64,000 nucleotides of DNA from Colwellia sp. 20A7 (GCF_009832865.1 NZ_CP047130.1:2666001-2730000), one strand, 5' to 3'. Shown: positions 15,594 to 25,279, counted from the stretch's first letter. The notes: generated from the letters alone by a model not told the origin. Numbers and translations are program-made.

Positions 15594-17582
15594 ATGTCTA
15601 TAAAAATGAATTCCAAATTTGATATTCCAACAACTGCACCAGAGGGATTTGAACATGAACCTGATGCAACTAAAGACTTTTGGCATCACCAAAAATTAAA
15701 TACCTTGCCACCTTGTGACTATATTTCTCCTTATTCTCGTCATAAGCCTTTACCTACTCCGGATGTAGAAAAACGTAAAGCTTGGATCATCGGTGGTGGA
15801 GTTGGTGGACTTGCCGCTGCATTTTATCTTATTCGTGACGGTCATATGCCAGGTAAAAACATTACCATTTTAGAAGAAATGGATGTTGCTGGCGGCTCTA
15901 TGGATGGTTCTGGAGATCCAGAAAACGGCTACATAATTCGCGGTGGCCGTGAAATGACTTGGAACTACGATACCTTGTGGGATATATTCCAAGAAATACC
16001 TGCACTTGAACTACCAGAAGGTTATTCTGTACTTGACGAATATCGCCTCGTTAACGACAACGATCCTAATTACTCTAAAGCACGGTTAATTAAAACAAGC
16101 GGTGAGATTTTAGATGATAAGGACTTTGGACTAAGTAAGTCTCAACAGTGGGAAGTGCTCCGCCTCATACTAAAACGTAAAGACACATTAGACGACATCA
16201 GCATTGATGAGTATTTCAGTGAAGGTTTTTTAAAGACTAATTTTTGGTTTTTATTCCGCACTATGTTTGCCTTTAAAAACTGTCATAGCTTGTTAGAAAT
16301 GAAACTGTATTTACATCGTTTCCTTGACGCTATTGATGGCTTTGGTGATATGTCTACTTTGGTGTTTCCTAAGTACAATCAATACGACACCTTTATTAAA
16401 CCACTGCAAAAGTACTTACGTGATAAAGGCGTTACGTTTCAGTTTAATACTTGTGCACATGACCTTGATATCAATTTCACAGGCGATAAAAAAACAGTTA
16501 CGGCTATCAAAACCGTTATTGATGGTAAAGAACAACAGATTGCAGTGGCACCACAAGATTTAGTCTTTGCTCTTAATGGCTCCATGACTGAACAAACTGC
16601 TTATGGTGATATGGACAGCGTTCCTGTTCTTACTTGTGAAAACGATGATCCCGGTAAAAATAGCGGTTGGGATTTATGGAAAAACTTAGCGGTAAAATCG
16701 CCTGTATTTGGTAAACCTGATAAGTTTTGTGGCAATGTTGAAAAGTCTATTTGGGAGTCAGCTACGCTAACATGTAAACCGTCACCGCTTATTGATAAAT
16801 TACAAACTCTTGCGGTAAACGACCTTTATTCTGGCCGAGCTGCAACAGGTGGCATTATTACCGTTACGGATTCAAACTGGCTGTTAAGTGTTACTTGTAA
16901 TCGCCAACCGCATTATCCAGAGCAACCTGACGACTTATTAGTGATATGGGTTTACGGCCTGCTTATGGATAAAAAAGGCAATCGAGTTAAAAAAAACATG
17001 AGTGAGTGTACTGGTAAAGAAATTCTTGAGGAGCTTTGTTTCCACCTTGGTATTGTCGACCAACTTGACGACGTTATTGCCAACACTAAAATTCGTACGG
17101 CATTAATGCCTTACATAACAGCTCAGTTTATGACTCGCGGTTCAGGCGACAGGCCAAAACCTGTGCCAGAAGGCTGTACTAATTTAGGCTTTGTTGGTCA
17201 GTTTGTCGAAACTCGCAACGACGTTATATTCACTATGGAAACATCCATTAGAAGTGCGCGTGTTGGCGTGTACAAGCTATTGAATATTCCTAAGCAAGTG
17301 CCAGATATTAGCCCAACGCAATATGATATTCGTAACATGATCAAAGGCGCAAGAGCACTTAACAGTGGTAAACCTTTCTTTGGAGAACGTTTATTACATC
17401 GCTTGTTGGATAAAACATATTTTGCTCACATCTTACCTCCACTGCCAGAGCCTGAAGAGAAAAAACAATGGCATTTTGAAGAAGAAATGAATGAACTGCT
17501 CGGTAAAGGTAATACGGTAATGCATAAGCTTGGTGGTTGGATAAGCTCACTCAGAGAAGGTTTTTCAACTAAAGATAAGTAA
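15594..17582 (+). CDS. ohyA: Oleate hydratase (myosin-cross-reactive-antigen family, FAD-dependent)
   Basis: The 662-residue protein has the FAD-binding dinucleotide fold AWIIGGGVGGLAAAF (Gly 67-72) and the diagnostic RGGREM motif (116-121), in which E120 corresponds to the acid that binds or activates water in characterised oleate hydratases. The length matches the longer (about 640-670) enzymes. The family adds water to the cis-9 double bond of oleic acid, making 10-hydroxystearic acid. It is often viewed as a detoxification step for unsaturated fatty acids. ATG 15594 follows AAAGGA at 7 nt. The gene is monocistronic with a perfect hairpin after it. Confidence 0.95.
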   Translation: MSIKMNSKFDIPTTAPEGFEHEPDATKDFWHHQKLNTLPPCDYISPYSRHKPLPTPDVEKRKAWIIGGGVGGLAAAFYLIRDGHMPGKNITILEEMDVAGGSMDGSGDPENGYIIRGGREMTWNYDTLWDIFQEIPALELPEGYSVLDEYRLVNDNDPNYSKARLIKTSGEILDDKDFGLSKSQQWEVLRLILKRKDTLDDISIDEYFSEGFLKTNFWFLFRTMFAFKNCHSLLEMKLYLHRFLDAIDGFGDMSTLVFPKYNQYDTFIKPLQKYLRDKGVTFQFNTCAHDLDINFTGDKKTVTAIKTVIDGKEQQIAVAPQDLVFALNGSMTEQTAYGDMDSVPVLTCENDDPGKNSGWDLWKNLAVKSPVFGKPDKFCGNVEKSIWESATLTCKPSPLIDKLQTLAVNDLYSGRAATGGIITVTDSNWLLSVTCNRQPHYPEQPDDLLVIWVYGLLMDKKGNRVKKNMSECTGKEILEELCFHLGIVDQLDDVIANTKIRTALMPYITAQFMTRGSGDRPKPVPEGCTNLGFVGQFVETRNDVIFTMETSIRSARVGVYKLLNIPKQVPDISPTQYDIRNMIKGARALNSGKPFFGERLLHRLLDKTYFAHILPPLPEPEEKKQWHFEEEMNELLGKGNTVMHKLGGWISSLREGFSTKDK

Positions 17583-17613
17583 CACTGCCAAAAGTAACTT
17601 ATTGCTTTAATAA

Positions 17614-17649
17614 TGTATTGATGTAGTAATTTATTACTACATCAATACA
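17614..17649. terminator. Perfect 16-bp hairpin after oleate hydratase
   Basis: TGTATTGATGTAGTAA (17614-17629) pairs with TTACTACATCAATACA (17634-17649) around TTTA. It lies between convergent genes and could act in both directions, although no T-run follows either arm. Confidence 0.6.
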
Positions 17650-17687
17650 GCCTTCCATTTCTTTTGACAATGGAGGGTTATCAACTT

Positions 17688-17816
17688 TTAACTTGCGCAA
17701 CATTTAACGGGTACATCATGGTATTTTTCAAAGTGACTGTAACTTGCATTAATAACATCAGCTTTGTTCGGAAAAATTTTATCAATTAGATTGAAGTAAA
17801 CCTTTGTCAAATTCAC
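17688..17816 (-). CDS. Possible small ORF (42 codons) overlapping the end of czcA
   Basis: On the minus strand a frame opens at GTG 17814-17816 (or TTG 17808-17810) inside the last codons of czcA and ends at TAA 17688-17690. It ends in HFEKYHDVPVKCCAS, with a vicinal Cys pair and His residues, which looks protein-like and could bind metal. There is no clear ribosome site, so translation would depend on coupling to czcA. It may be an accessory peptide, a fragment of a decayed gene, or chance. Confidence 0.25.
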   Translation of the reverse strand: MNLTKVYFNLIDKIFPNKADVINASYSHFEKYHDVPVKCCAS

Positions 17817-20800
17817 GCTGATGAACAATACGATACAAAATAGGTAACACTAGCAATGTTAACAGCGTGGATGAAATAATACCGCCAATAACAACGGTAG
17901 CTAATGGGCGTTGTACCTCTGCCCCCGTACCAATATTTAATGCCATAGGAACAAAGCCTAATCCTGCAACTAACGCAGTCATCAATACCGGTCTTAATCT
18001 GAGCATAGCACCATCGATAATGCTTGAAATAAGCTCACCTCGCTCTTTAAATAAATCACGAATGAACATCAGCATCACCAAACCATTGAGTGTAGCTATA
18101 CCAGAAAGTGCGATAAAACCAACACCAGCAGAAGTTGATAATGGCATATCACGTAACCACAAGGCTATAACACCACCAGTAAGGGCTAGCGGGATCCCTG
18201 AAAATATGATTAACGCATCCTTTAAACTGCCAAAAGCCATAACTAGCAAGCCTAAAATAATTGCTAAGGTTATCGGTATAACGAGGGTTAATCGTTCATT
18301 GGCTGATGCTAATTGCTCAAACGCACCACCATACTCAAGCCAATATCCCGACGGAATTTCTACATTACGCTGAATTTTTTGTTTAACATTCTTAACAAAA
18401 GTACCTAAATCAGTACCTCTCACATTGGCTGTTACCACAATACGGCGTTTACCATTTTCACGGCTAATTTGATTAGGAGCTGGAGCAATATTAAGATCAG
18501 CAACCTCTGATAAAGGCACAAACTGACCATTAGGTAAAACTATAGGTAACTCCCCTAATCGGTAAATATTATTTCTAACTTGCTCTGGTAATCTTACTAC
18601 GATACTAAAACGACGATCACCTTCATAAATGGCGCCAGCATTTTCACCACCAATTGCCGTAGCTAAAGCCTGTTGTAATTGAGCAATATTAAGACCATAA
18701 CGTGCAAGCTCTATACGTTTAGGTAAAATTGATAACATAGGTAAACCCGTCACTTGTTCAACCTGAATGTCACTTGCACCGTCAATTTTCTCAATCTCTT
18801 CCCTAATAGCATTAGCAGAGCGTAATAGTTGGTCTAAATCATCACCCACCACCTTAATTCCTAGATCAGCTCTAACCCCTGAAATCAATTCATTAAAGCG
18901 CATTTCAATAGGTTGCGTAAGTTCGAAATTATTACCCGGTTGTCCTGCGACAGCTTCAACAATGTGTGCCGATAATTCATCATAACTCAAGGTAGGATCT
19001 GGCCATTGGTTTCTTGGTGTATACATGACGTAAGTATCTGCAATATTGGGTGGCATTGGATCATTCGCTACTTCGGGTGTTCCTATTCGGGAAAATACAT
19101 TTTTAACCTGAGGGAATTCTTGTATTTTAAGCTCTAATGCTTTTTGCATTTCAACTGACTGTTCAAGGCTTGTACCTGTGATACGAATTGCTTGTAACAA
19201 TAAATCTTCTTCATTAAGTTGTGGAATAAACTCCGAGCCAAGCGTTGTTGCTAACCAAAAAGAAAAAGCAACTAAAGCCGCACAGCAAACTAATATTACC
19301 CATCTAAATTTCATCGCAATCATTAGCACAGGCTTATAAACTGATTTCGCCCCACTAATAATACGGCTTTCTTTTTCTTTAATTTTACCTGTCATAAATA
19401 ACGCAACTGCAGCAGGTACTAAAGTAAGCGATAAAACAAGCGCGGCAATCAGTGCCATCATTACGGTTGCAGCCATTGGGTGAAACATTTTACCCTCAAC
19501 CCCCGTCAAACTAAATAATGGAATATAAACGATGGTAATAATGAAAACACCAAATAAACTTGGCCTGATCACTTCATTGGTTGCTGAATAAACGACCTTT
19601 AACCGATCTTTTTTAGCAAGAATACCGCCGTTATTTCGTTGTGCATCACTTAGTCGCCTAATTGAATTTTCAACAATAATGACGGCACCATCGACAATCA
19701 AACCGAAGTCTAATGCGCCAAGGCTCATTAAGTTTGCCGACACACCGGCTTTCACCATACCAGTGATGGTGGCTAACATAGCAAGAGGAATAACTGCAGC
19801 AGTGATTAATGCCGCCCGAATATTACCCAGTAATAAAAATAATACAGCGACAACTAATAATGCTCCTTCAACCAAGTTCTTTTGTACTGTAAACATGGCT
19901 TTATCAACAAGGGTTGTTCGATCATATACCGCCTCAACGATAACGCCTTTAGGCAAAGATAACTTTATTTGTTCAAGTTTTCCTGCCACAGCTAGCGCAA
20001 CAACACGAGAGTTTTCACCAACAAGCATCATCGCACTGCCTATAACGGTTTCTTCACCACTACGCGTTGCAGCACCTGTGCGTAATGACTTACCAATAGC
20101 AACATCCGCAATATCGACTATTTTAATTGGCGTACCGTCAACCAACTTAACAACAACCTGCTCTATGTCATTAACTGAGGTTAGTTGACCAGGTGATCGC
20201 ACCATAAGTTGCTGACCATGTTGCTCAATATAACCTGCTCCACGGTTACTGTTGTTATTATTTAAGGCAGTATTAATGTCATTAAATGAAAGTGAAAACT
20301 CAAGCATTTTACTTGGTGTTGGCGTAATGTGATATTGCTTGTCATAGCCGCCAATGGTGTTAATTTCAGTTACACCGTCAACTAACGATAACTGAGGTTT
20401 AATGATCCAATCTTGTATTTCACGTAACGCTGTAGCATCAAATGGTGAGCCGTCTGCCTGTAAAGCATTGGCAGATGCTTCAACGCTATACATAAATATC
20501 TCGCCAAGCCCGGTAGAAATTGGGCCCATCTCAGGCGTTAATTCACTCGGCAGTTTATTTTTAAGTGCACTTAACTTTTCATTAATAAGACTACGAGCGA
20601 AATATAAATCAGTACCTTCATCGAAAATAATAGTAACTTGCGATAACCCATAGCGCGAAATAGATCGCGTATATGACAAAGCAGGAATTCCTCTAATTGC
20701 CGTTTCAATAGGTACAGTGATTCGCTGTTCAGTCTCCAATGGTGAATACCCAGGCGCACGCGTGTTAATTTGTACTTGGACATTAGTTATATCGGGTACA

Positions 20801-20913
20801 GCATCAATAGGAAGCTTTTGATAACTCCAGTAACCTATAGCAATAATAACTAAAATCATCGCCATCATTAACCCACGTCGCGCTATCGAAAAGCGCAATA
20901 TTGATTCAATCAT
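17782..20913 (-). CDS. czcA: Heavy-metal RND efflux pump, CzcA type
   Basis: A 1043-residue inner-membrane proton/metal antiporter with the RND layout: TM1 at about 12-30, large periplasmic loops, TM2-6 at about 345-540, and a second set at the C-terminus (about 870-1030). The motif DFGLIVDGAVIIVEN (402-416) fits the HME-1 pattern (DFG...DGA..VEN), which is associated with Zn/Co/Cd rather than Cu/Ag pumps. It works with CzcB and CzcC to span the envelope. It starts 12 bp after the czcB stop and is the last large gene of a czcCBA operon read from the MerR-type promoter at 23546-23576. Confidence 0.93.
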   Translation of the reverse strand: MIESILRFSIARRGLMMAMILVIIAIGYWSYQKLPIDAVPDITNVQVQINTRAPGYSPLETEQRITVPIETAIRGIPALSYTRSISRYGLSQVTIIFDEGTDLYFARSLINEKLSALKNKLPSELTPEMGPISTGLGEIFMYSVEASANALQADGSPFDATALREIQDWIIKPQLSLVDGVTEINTIGGYDKQYHITPTPSKMLEFSLSFNDINTALNNNNSNRGAGYIEQHGQQLMVRSPGQLTSVNDIEQVVVKLVDGTPIKIVDIADVAIGKSLRTGAATRSGEETVIGSAMMLVGENSRVVALAVAGKLEQIKLSLPKGVIVEAVYDRTTLVDKAMFTVQKNLVEGALLVVAVLFLLLGNIRAALITAAVIPLAMLATITGMVKAGVSANLMSLGALDFGLIVDGAVIIVENSIRRLSDAQRNNGGILAKKDRLKVVYSATNEVIRPSLFGVFIITIVYIPLFSLTGVEGKMFHPMAATVMMALIAALVLSLTLVPAAVALFMTGKIKEKESRIISGAKSVYKPVLMIAMKFRWVILVCCAALVAFSFWLATTLGSEFIPQLNEEDLLLQAIRITGTSLEQSVEMQKALELKIQEFPQVKNVFSRIGTPEVANDPMPPNIADTYVMYTPRNQWPDPTLSYDELSAHIVEAVAGQPGNNFELTQPIEMRFNELISGVRADLGIKVVGDDLDQLLRSANAIREEIEKIDGASDIQVEQVTGLPMLSILPKRIELARYGLNIAQLQQALATAIGGENAGAIYEGDRRFSIVVRLPEQVRNNIYRLGELPIVLPNGQFVPLSEVADLNIAPAPNQISRENGKRRIVVTANVRGTDLGTFVKNVKQKIQRNVEIPSGYWLEYGGAFEQLASANERLTLVIPITLAIILGLLVMAFGSLKDALIIFSGIPLALTGGVIALWLRDMPLSTSAGVGFIALSGIATLNGLVMLMFIRDLFKERGELISSIIDGAMLRLRPVLMTALVAGLGFVPMALNIGTGAEVQRPLATVVIGGIISSTLLTLLVLPILYRIVHQREFDKGLLQSN

Positions 20914-20925
20914 ATTCTATTCTCC

Positions 20926-22011
20926 TTAATGAACATGCGCTGCACCTGCTTTACCTAAATCAGCTTTAAGTAGATAACTATTAATAACGGCATATTGCTC
21001 GCCTGCATCAATTCCGGCGAAAACTTCAGTTAATTCACCATCTGTTTGACCCAACGTTAACTCACGTTTTTCATAACCGCCTTTATTTCTTACAAAAACG
21101 ACACGCTGACCTTCAATTTCTTGAATAGCTCGATTATCAACGGCGATAGTAACCTTCTCTTCGCTTGTTACTATGCTGCCAGTGAGCATTTTTCCTGGAC
21201 TCCATAGGTTATTTGCATTATTTATAGGAACTATTGCGGTAATAAACGGCTGATTCTTATTGGCCAACAAATGTAATATTGTTGATTGGCTAGATTTGAC
21301 TTGAGCGGCTTTTATTGAGAGCAAGTTTGAAAGTGGCTTTAAGGAGTGCATTGAAGAGTGTTTTGGAGATAAGATAGTGACTGCTTGCCCCTTTTTAACA
21401 CTTACTTGCTGACTTGGAAAAATCTGAAACTTAGCCCACAACTGTGCATAATTCTCTATTGTGATTAATGTTTGTAACTCTGCTATTTCACCAGGATTAG
21501 CAAGTCGCTCTGCTACTACACCTGAAATAGGTGCGGTGATATTATATTTTTTTAAACTATCACTCGACTCAACTTCAACGAGAATATCGCCAGCGTTAAC
21601 ATTATCACCAACATCGACATTTACACGTGTAATTAAACCAGCAAAACGCGCTTTTACTTGGCTAATAGCATTAGGTTTTATTTCTGCCTTACCATAAACG
21701 GTTATACTTTTTTTTATTTGAGCACTATCGGCAATCAAATTTACGATGCCAGCTTCTCTTGCGTTATCGACTGAGATCTCAACATGCTCTTCATGTCCAT
21801 GATCATCTTGATGCTCATTTTCATGTCCGTGTTCATCTGCATGTGGGCTTTCTTCTTCATCATGATTTGAATGTTTTTCTATACGCTTATGCTCATGACT
21901 ATCATGCTCAGACATAGCAAAGGTGTTTTTACTTATCACAGCACTACTGATTGTTGCCATAGTTAATAAGAACATAAGTGTATATTTTGTAATTCTCTGG
22001 GTAATTGTCAT
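20926..22011 (-). CDS. czcB: CzcB-like periplasmic adaptor with His-rich N-terminus
   Basis: About 361 residues: signal peptide (cleavage after KNTFA), then a stretch of about 45 residues extremely rich in His, Asp and Glu (many HE/HD pairs), then a HlyD/CzcB barrel-sandwich (VKARFAGLITRVNVDVGDNVNAGD and YNITAPISGVVAERLANPGE) and C-terminal barrel. The His-rich segment probably binds or buffers divalent metal in the periplasm, as in other CzcB/CusB-type adaptors. An ATG at 22035 would lengthen it by 8 residues and overlap czcC by 14 bp. ATG 22011 is preferred because AAGGG lies 7 nt before it and the signal peptide begins there. Confidence 0.88.
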   Translation of the reverse strand: MTITQRITKYTLMFLLTMATISSAVISKNTFAMSEHDSHEHKRIEKHSNHDEEESPHADEHGHENEHQDDHGHEEHVEISVDNAREAGIVNLIADSAQIKKSITVYGKAEIKPNAISQVKARFAGLITRVNVDVGDNVNAGDILVEVESSDSLKKYNITAPISGVVAERLANPGEIAELQTLITIENYAQLWAKFQIFPSQQVSVKKGQAVTILSPKHSSMHSLKPLSNLLSIKAAQVKSSQSTILHLLANKNQPFITAIVPINNANNLWSPGKMLTGSIVTSEEKVTIAVDNRAIQEIEGQRVVFVRNKGGYEKRELTLGQTDGELTEVFAGIDAGEQYAVINSYLLKADLGKAGAAHVH

Positions 22012-22021
22012 GTAAAAGCCC

Positions 22022-23410
22022 TTAAAACTGGTCATTTAATTGTGATGTGAAATTATGCTGCGAAGCTGGTAATGGTTCAGCGATAAGCTGTTCTATTTCT
22101 ATGCCATATCGTAGTGCAGCTGTAGCTGATTCAATAATTGCACGGCGTGCAAAAAGCAGTTCTTGTCTCGCACTTAAATAATCTAAATAGCTATAGCGAC
22201 CACGTTGGTAGGCTATTTGGGTTTCTTTCAAGGCTTCTGTTAATGTAGGGATAATGCTATCTTTTAAATTTAATGCAGTAAAAATAGCTTGTTTTCTATT
22301 ACTATAAGCTCGATATAATTGGTTATGTAACGCTAACAATTTCTCTTCCCTTTTGTAGTTAACTTCATCTCGTGCAGCTTGGGTTGATATAATGGCACCG
22401 GTATTCCGTTGAGATGAATACAAAGGCATACTAAAACCAGCGGTAAGCGCCGTATCATTAAGCGCTTGAATTTGCTTAATACCCACCGACCATTTTATGT
22501 CTGCACTTGACTCAGTCCGCGCTAAACGAAGTTGAGCATCTCTTAAACGCTCTTCTGCTGCATAAACTAAAATCTCAGGGTTTTGTTTAACCTTGTTATA
22601 TAATTTTTCAAACGCTACATCTTTAGAAAACTGGAATAAGTTACCTTCAACGCTTTCAAACTCAGCTGTTGTTTCTTTCCACATCATTGCTAAAAAAACT
22701 TTTGCATAATCAAATTGTTGTTGCTCTGATGAAGTCACTAATCTTGCATTTCCTAGTGCAGCAAGTGCGCGTTTAATTTCTGCCTCTGGTGCAACCCCTG
22801 CTTTTGCACGTTTTTCTACTTCAGATAATGTTTCCTCAGCTAATGCCGTTGCTTCTTTAGCCAATGACAATCGCGCTTGTACCGCTAGAACATCAATATA
22901 TCGGCGTGCAACTTCACTCAATAAATTTAAGGCCTTAATTTTGCGCATCGCAATCAGTTGAGAGTTACGACTATGACTAATACCTGCACGAGCAGAGCGT
23001 TTATCTCCCATCTCAACCACAGAAGAAAGAGATACCGTAAACTCAGTATTTTCAAAGGTACCTATACTGCCAGTACCGGCAAAGTTTTCCATTTCGAAAC
23101 CGATTTCATAAGCAGGTTTTAAATGCTGACTTTGCAACTGACCTTCAATCGCACGTTGGCGAAATTCAAATACTTTAAGCGAAGGATTATCATTGAGTGT
23201 TTTTTTGATTGCTGAAGCTAACGTTAACGTGTTTAACACTACACTTTTATTTTGTTGAGTTTTGTTATCGCTATCAGCTAAAGAGAAAGGACTTAAAAAG
23301 CACAAGCTCATCATCAGTAGTTTCACAGGGGATAATTTAATCCTTAATGGGTCTTTTGATCGGTGTGACAATTTTGCAGCTTTACATGGCAAAAAAAACA
23401 AATAACACAT
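22022..23410 (-). CDS. czcC: CzcC-like outer-membrane efflux channel (TolC family)
   Basis: A 462-residue precursor with the two long helical OEP repeats of TolC-type channels (about 65-255 and 265-450) and a signal-like hydrophobic segment ending PFSLADS (about residue 45). It forms the outer-membrane duct of the CzcCBA pump. The ATG at 23410 has GGAT 8 nt ahead of it, but the long basic leader before the hydrophobic segment is unusual, so a later start (for example GTG before KLLMMSLCF) is possible. First gene of the operon; czcB follows 10 bp after its stop. Confidence 0.87.
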   Translation of the reverse strand: MCYLFFLPCKAAKLSHRSKDPLRIKLSPVKLLMMSLCFLSPFSLADSDNKTQQNKSVVLNTLTLASAIKKTLNDNPSLKVFEFRQRAIEGQLQSQHLKPAYEIGFEMENFAGTGSIGTFENTEFTVSLSSVVEMGDKRSARAGISHSRNSQLIAMRKIKALNLLSEVARRYIDVLAVQARLSLAKEATALAEETLSEVEKRAKAGVAPEAEIKRALAALGNARLVTSSEQQQFDYAKVFLAMMWKETTAEFESVEGNLFQFSKDVAFEKLYNKVKQNPEILVYAAEERLRDAQLRLARTESSADIKWSVGIKQIQALNDTALTAGFSMPLYSSQRNTGAIISTQAARDEVNYKREEKLLALHNQLYRAYSNRKQAIFTALNLKDSIIPTLTEALKETQIAYQRGRYSYLDYLSARQELLFARRAIIESATAALRYGIEIEQLIAEPLPASQHNFTSQLNDQF

Positions 23411-23545
23411 TTACATATCCTACATTTTTATTGACGTAATTAAGGGGTTTTTTACTCTGTAGTACAAGGTGATAGAAGCCGCTACGTCAAATGATGCTGT
23501 AGCAGTTTTTATGAATTTATGTTGAATAAGCCCTTATTTTGGCTC

Positions 23546-23576
23546 ATCATAAACCTTACTGTAGGTGTAAGGTCAA
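23546..23576 (-). promoter_or_regulatory. MerR-type promoter/operator driving czcCBA
   Basis: Read on the minus strand: -35 TTGACC (23571-23576 on plus), a spacer of exactly 19 bp, and -10 TATGAT (23546-23551). Inside the spacer sits a perfect 7-7-7 dyad, ACCTTAC-TGTAGGT-GTAAGGT (23553-23573). An over-long 19-20 bp spacer with a dyad between -35 and -10 is the hallmark of promoters that MerR-family activators untwist. It points toward czcC, and its -35 lies 5 bp from the divergent regulator's start codon, which also allows repression of the regulator gene. Confidence 0.88.
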
Positions 23577-23581
23577 ATGTT

Positions 23582-24001
23582 ATGAAAATAAATCAACTGT
23601 CTAAGTTAACGAACGTACTCAGTAAGACAATTCGCTATTATGAAGAAATAGGATTACTGCCAAAACCATCACGTAATAGTAATGGTTATAGAGAATATAA
23701 TTTAGCTGATGTAGACAACTTGATTTTTATCCGCAGGTGTAGAGAATTACAAATACCGCTTGAGCAAATAAAAGTATTAATAGCAGTACAATCAGATAAA
23801 ACATCTTCTTGCCTTGAAGTAGATTTACTTATAGATCAGCAATTAAAGAAAGTTCGTCGTACGATAAGTGAATTAACGCTATTAGAAAAAACGCTTCATA
23901 CCTTATCTACATCTTGCTCAAATAATATTATTGGTGAATGTGAAATATTGAAGAAATTAAACAAAGAATCTACTGAGCATTTATCAGAAACACCTTACTA
24001 A
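23582..24001 (+). CDS. MerR-family metal-responsive regulator (CadR/PbrR-like)
   Basis: The 139-residue protein has an N-terminal winged helix (MKINQLSKLTNVLSKTIRYYEEIGLL), a long dimerisation helix, and cysteines C77, C112 and C120 placed like the metal ligands of CadR/PbrR (Cd/Pb sensors); C53 is extra. I start it at ATG 23582. The frame could extend to 23519, but that would read through the promoter and lacks a family match. It is divergent from czcCBA and abuts the 19-bp-spacer promoter, so activation of that operon by Cd, Pb or Zn is a strong inference. CzcCBA is more often controlled by a CzcRS two-component system. Confidence 0.88.
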   Translation: MKINQLSKLTNVLSKTIRYYEEIGLLPKPSRNSNGYREYNLADVDNLIFIRRCRELQIPLEQIKVLIAVQSDKTSSCLEVDLLIDQQLKKVRRTISELTLLEKTLHTLSTSCSNNIIGECEILKKLNKESTEHLSETPY

Positions 24002-24157
24002 AAAACTCGTGATTCAAACACTAGCTACTAGAAAGACAATCCTTAAAAAACAATTAAAAGAAAATTAAAATCAAAGACTACAAGCATAACAACTTAATTT
24101 GATAACTGATTAATTTAATAGAAGTAGTGCAATAACGAATAAACCAACAAATATAAA

Positions 24158-24186
24158 AAAGGGCTCTTAATTTATAAGAGCCCTTT
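24158..24186. terminator. Bidirectional terminator between merR-like gene and curA-like gene
   Basis: AAAGGGCTCTT (24158-24168) pairs with AAGAGCCCTTT (24176-24186). The hairpin lies between convergent genes, with A-runs to the left and a short T/A tract to the right. Confidence 0.85.
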
Positions 24187-24221
24187 AAAAATATAAAGCA
24201 GTTATTAAATCGGCGTTAAAA

Positions 24222-25262
24222 TCAGAGGTTATCTGGACCAACACGCACAACTAACTTACCAAAATTATCACCTTTTAATAAGCCGATAAATGCATTAACT
24301 GAATTTTCAAGTCCTTCAACCACTTGCTCTTTATATTTGATGTCACCAGCTATTAACCATTTAGCCATTTGTTCGCTAAATTCATTATAACGATGGCCAT
24401 AGTCATCAAACACGATAAAGCCTTGCATTTTAATACGCTTAATTAACAATGTGCCCATTAATAATGACAATCTGTCAGGACCACTTGGTAATTCAGTCGC
24501 ATTATATTGCGATATAAGGCCACATAAAGGGATACGGGCTGAGCTATTTAATAATGGCATAACAGCATCAAATACTTTTCCGCCAACATTCTCAAAGTAA
24601 ACATCAATACCTGATGAACAAGCTGTCGCCAGTTGTTCAGCCAAATCATCTGAATAATGATCTAAACAAGCATCAAAGCCTAAGGTATCAACCGCATATT
24701 TACATTTAGTATCGCCACCGGCAATACCAATGACTTTACAGCCTTTCAATTTGGCTATTTGTCCAACTAAGCTTCCTACTGCACCTGTTGCTGCAGCAAC
24801 CACAACAGTTTCGCCTGCTTTAGGTTGGCCAATATCAAGTAACCCCATATAGGCTGTTAACCCAGGCATACCTAAAACACCTAATGCATGCGATGGGCTG
24901 GCCATATTATTGTCAAGTTTAAGTAATTCACTGCCATTGATAACACTATAATCTTGCCAGCCACCAAAAGCGACAACCCAATCGCCTTTTTTATAATCAG
25001 CATGGTTTGACTCTTCTACTCGACAAACACTGCCACCAACCATTACTTCATTAATACCAACTGGCTCAGCATAAGACTTCGCATCATTCATGCGGCCACG
25101 CATGTATGGGTCTAATGAAAGAAACACGGTACGAAGCAATACTTCATCTGTTTTAGGTGTCGGCTTTTCACTCGTTACCAGGTTAAAATTTTCGCTTACT
25201 GGGGCACCAAAAGGTCTTGATGCCAAAAGCATTTGACGATTAATATCCGTTGTTTGAGTCAT
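24222..25262 (-). CDS. curA: NADPH-dependent medium-chain reductase, CurA-like
   Basis: The 346-residue protein closely follows E. coli CurA in motif order: LASRPFGAPVSENF at the start, LLRTVFLSLDPYMRGRMND (about 45-63), and the NADPH-binding AATGAVGSLVGQIAKLKG (about 157-174). It lacks zinc ligands, as expected for the leukotriene-B4-dehydrogenase/CurA group. The group reduces the C=C bond of alpha,beta-unsaturated carbonyls. ATG 25262 has AGGAAG upstream. It follows the yqhD-like gene by 17 bp, so both are probably on one transcript with the DJ-1-like gene. Confidence 0.88.
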   Translation of the reverse strand: MTQTTDINRQMLLASRPFGAPVSENFNLVTSEKPTPKTDEVLLRTVFLSLDPYMRGRMNDAKSYAEPVGINEVMVGGSVCRVEESNHADYKKGDWVVAFGGWQDYSVINGSELLKLDNNMASPSHALGVLGMPGLTAYMGLLDIGQPKAGETVVVAAATGAVGSLVGQIAKLKGCKVIGIAGGDTKCKYAVDTLGFDACLDHYSDDLAEQLATACSSGIDVYFENVGGKVFDAVMPLLNSSARIPLCGLISQYNATELPSGPDRLSLLMGTLLIKRIKMQGFIVFDDYGHRYNEFSEQMAKWLIAGDIKYKEQVVEGLENSVNAFIGLLKGDNFGKLVVRVGPDNL

Positions 25263-25279
25263 ATTACTTCCTATTATCT

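Noticed and set aside
23519..23581. N-terminal extension of the MerR-like gene
   Set aside because: Would place the MerR-type promoter inside the coding sequence; the family N-terminus begins at 23582.
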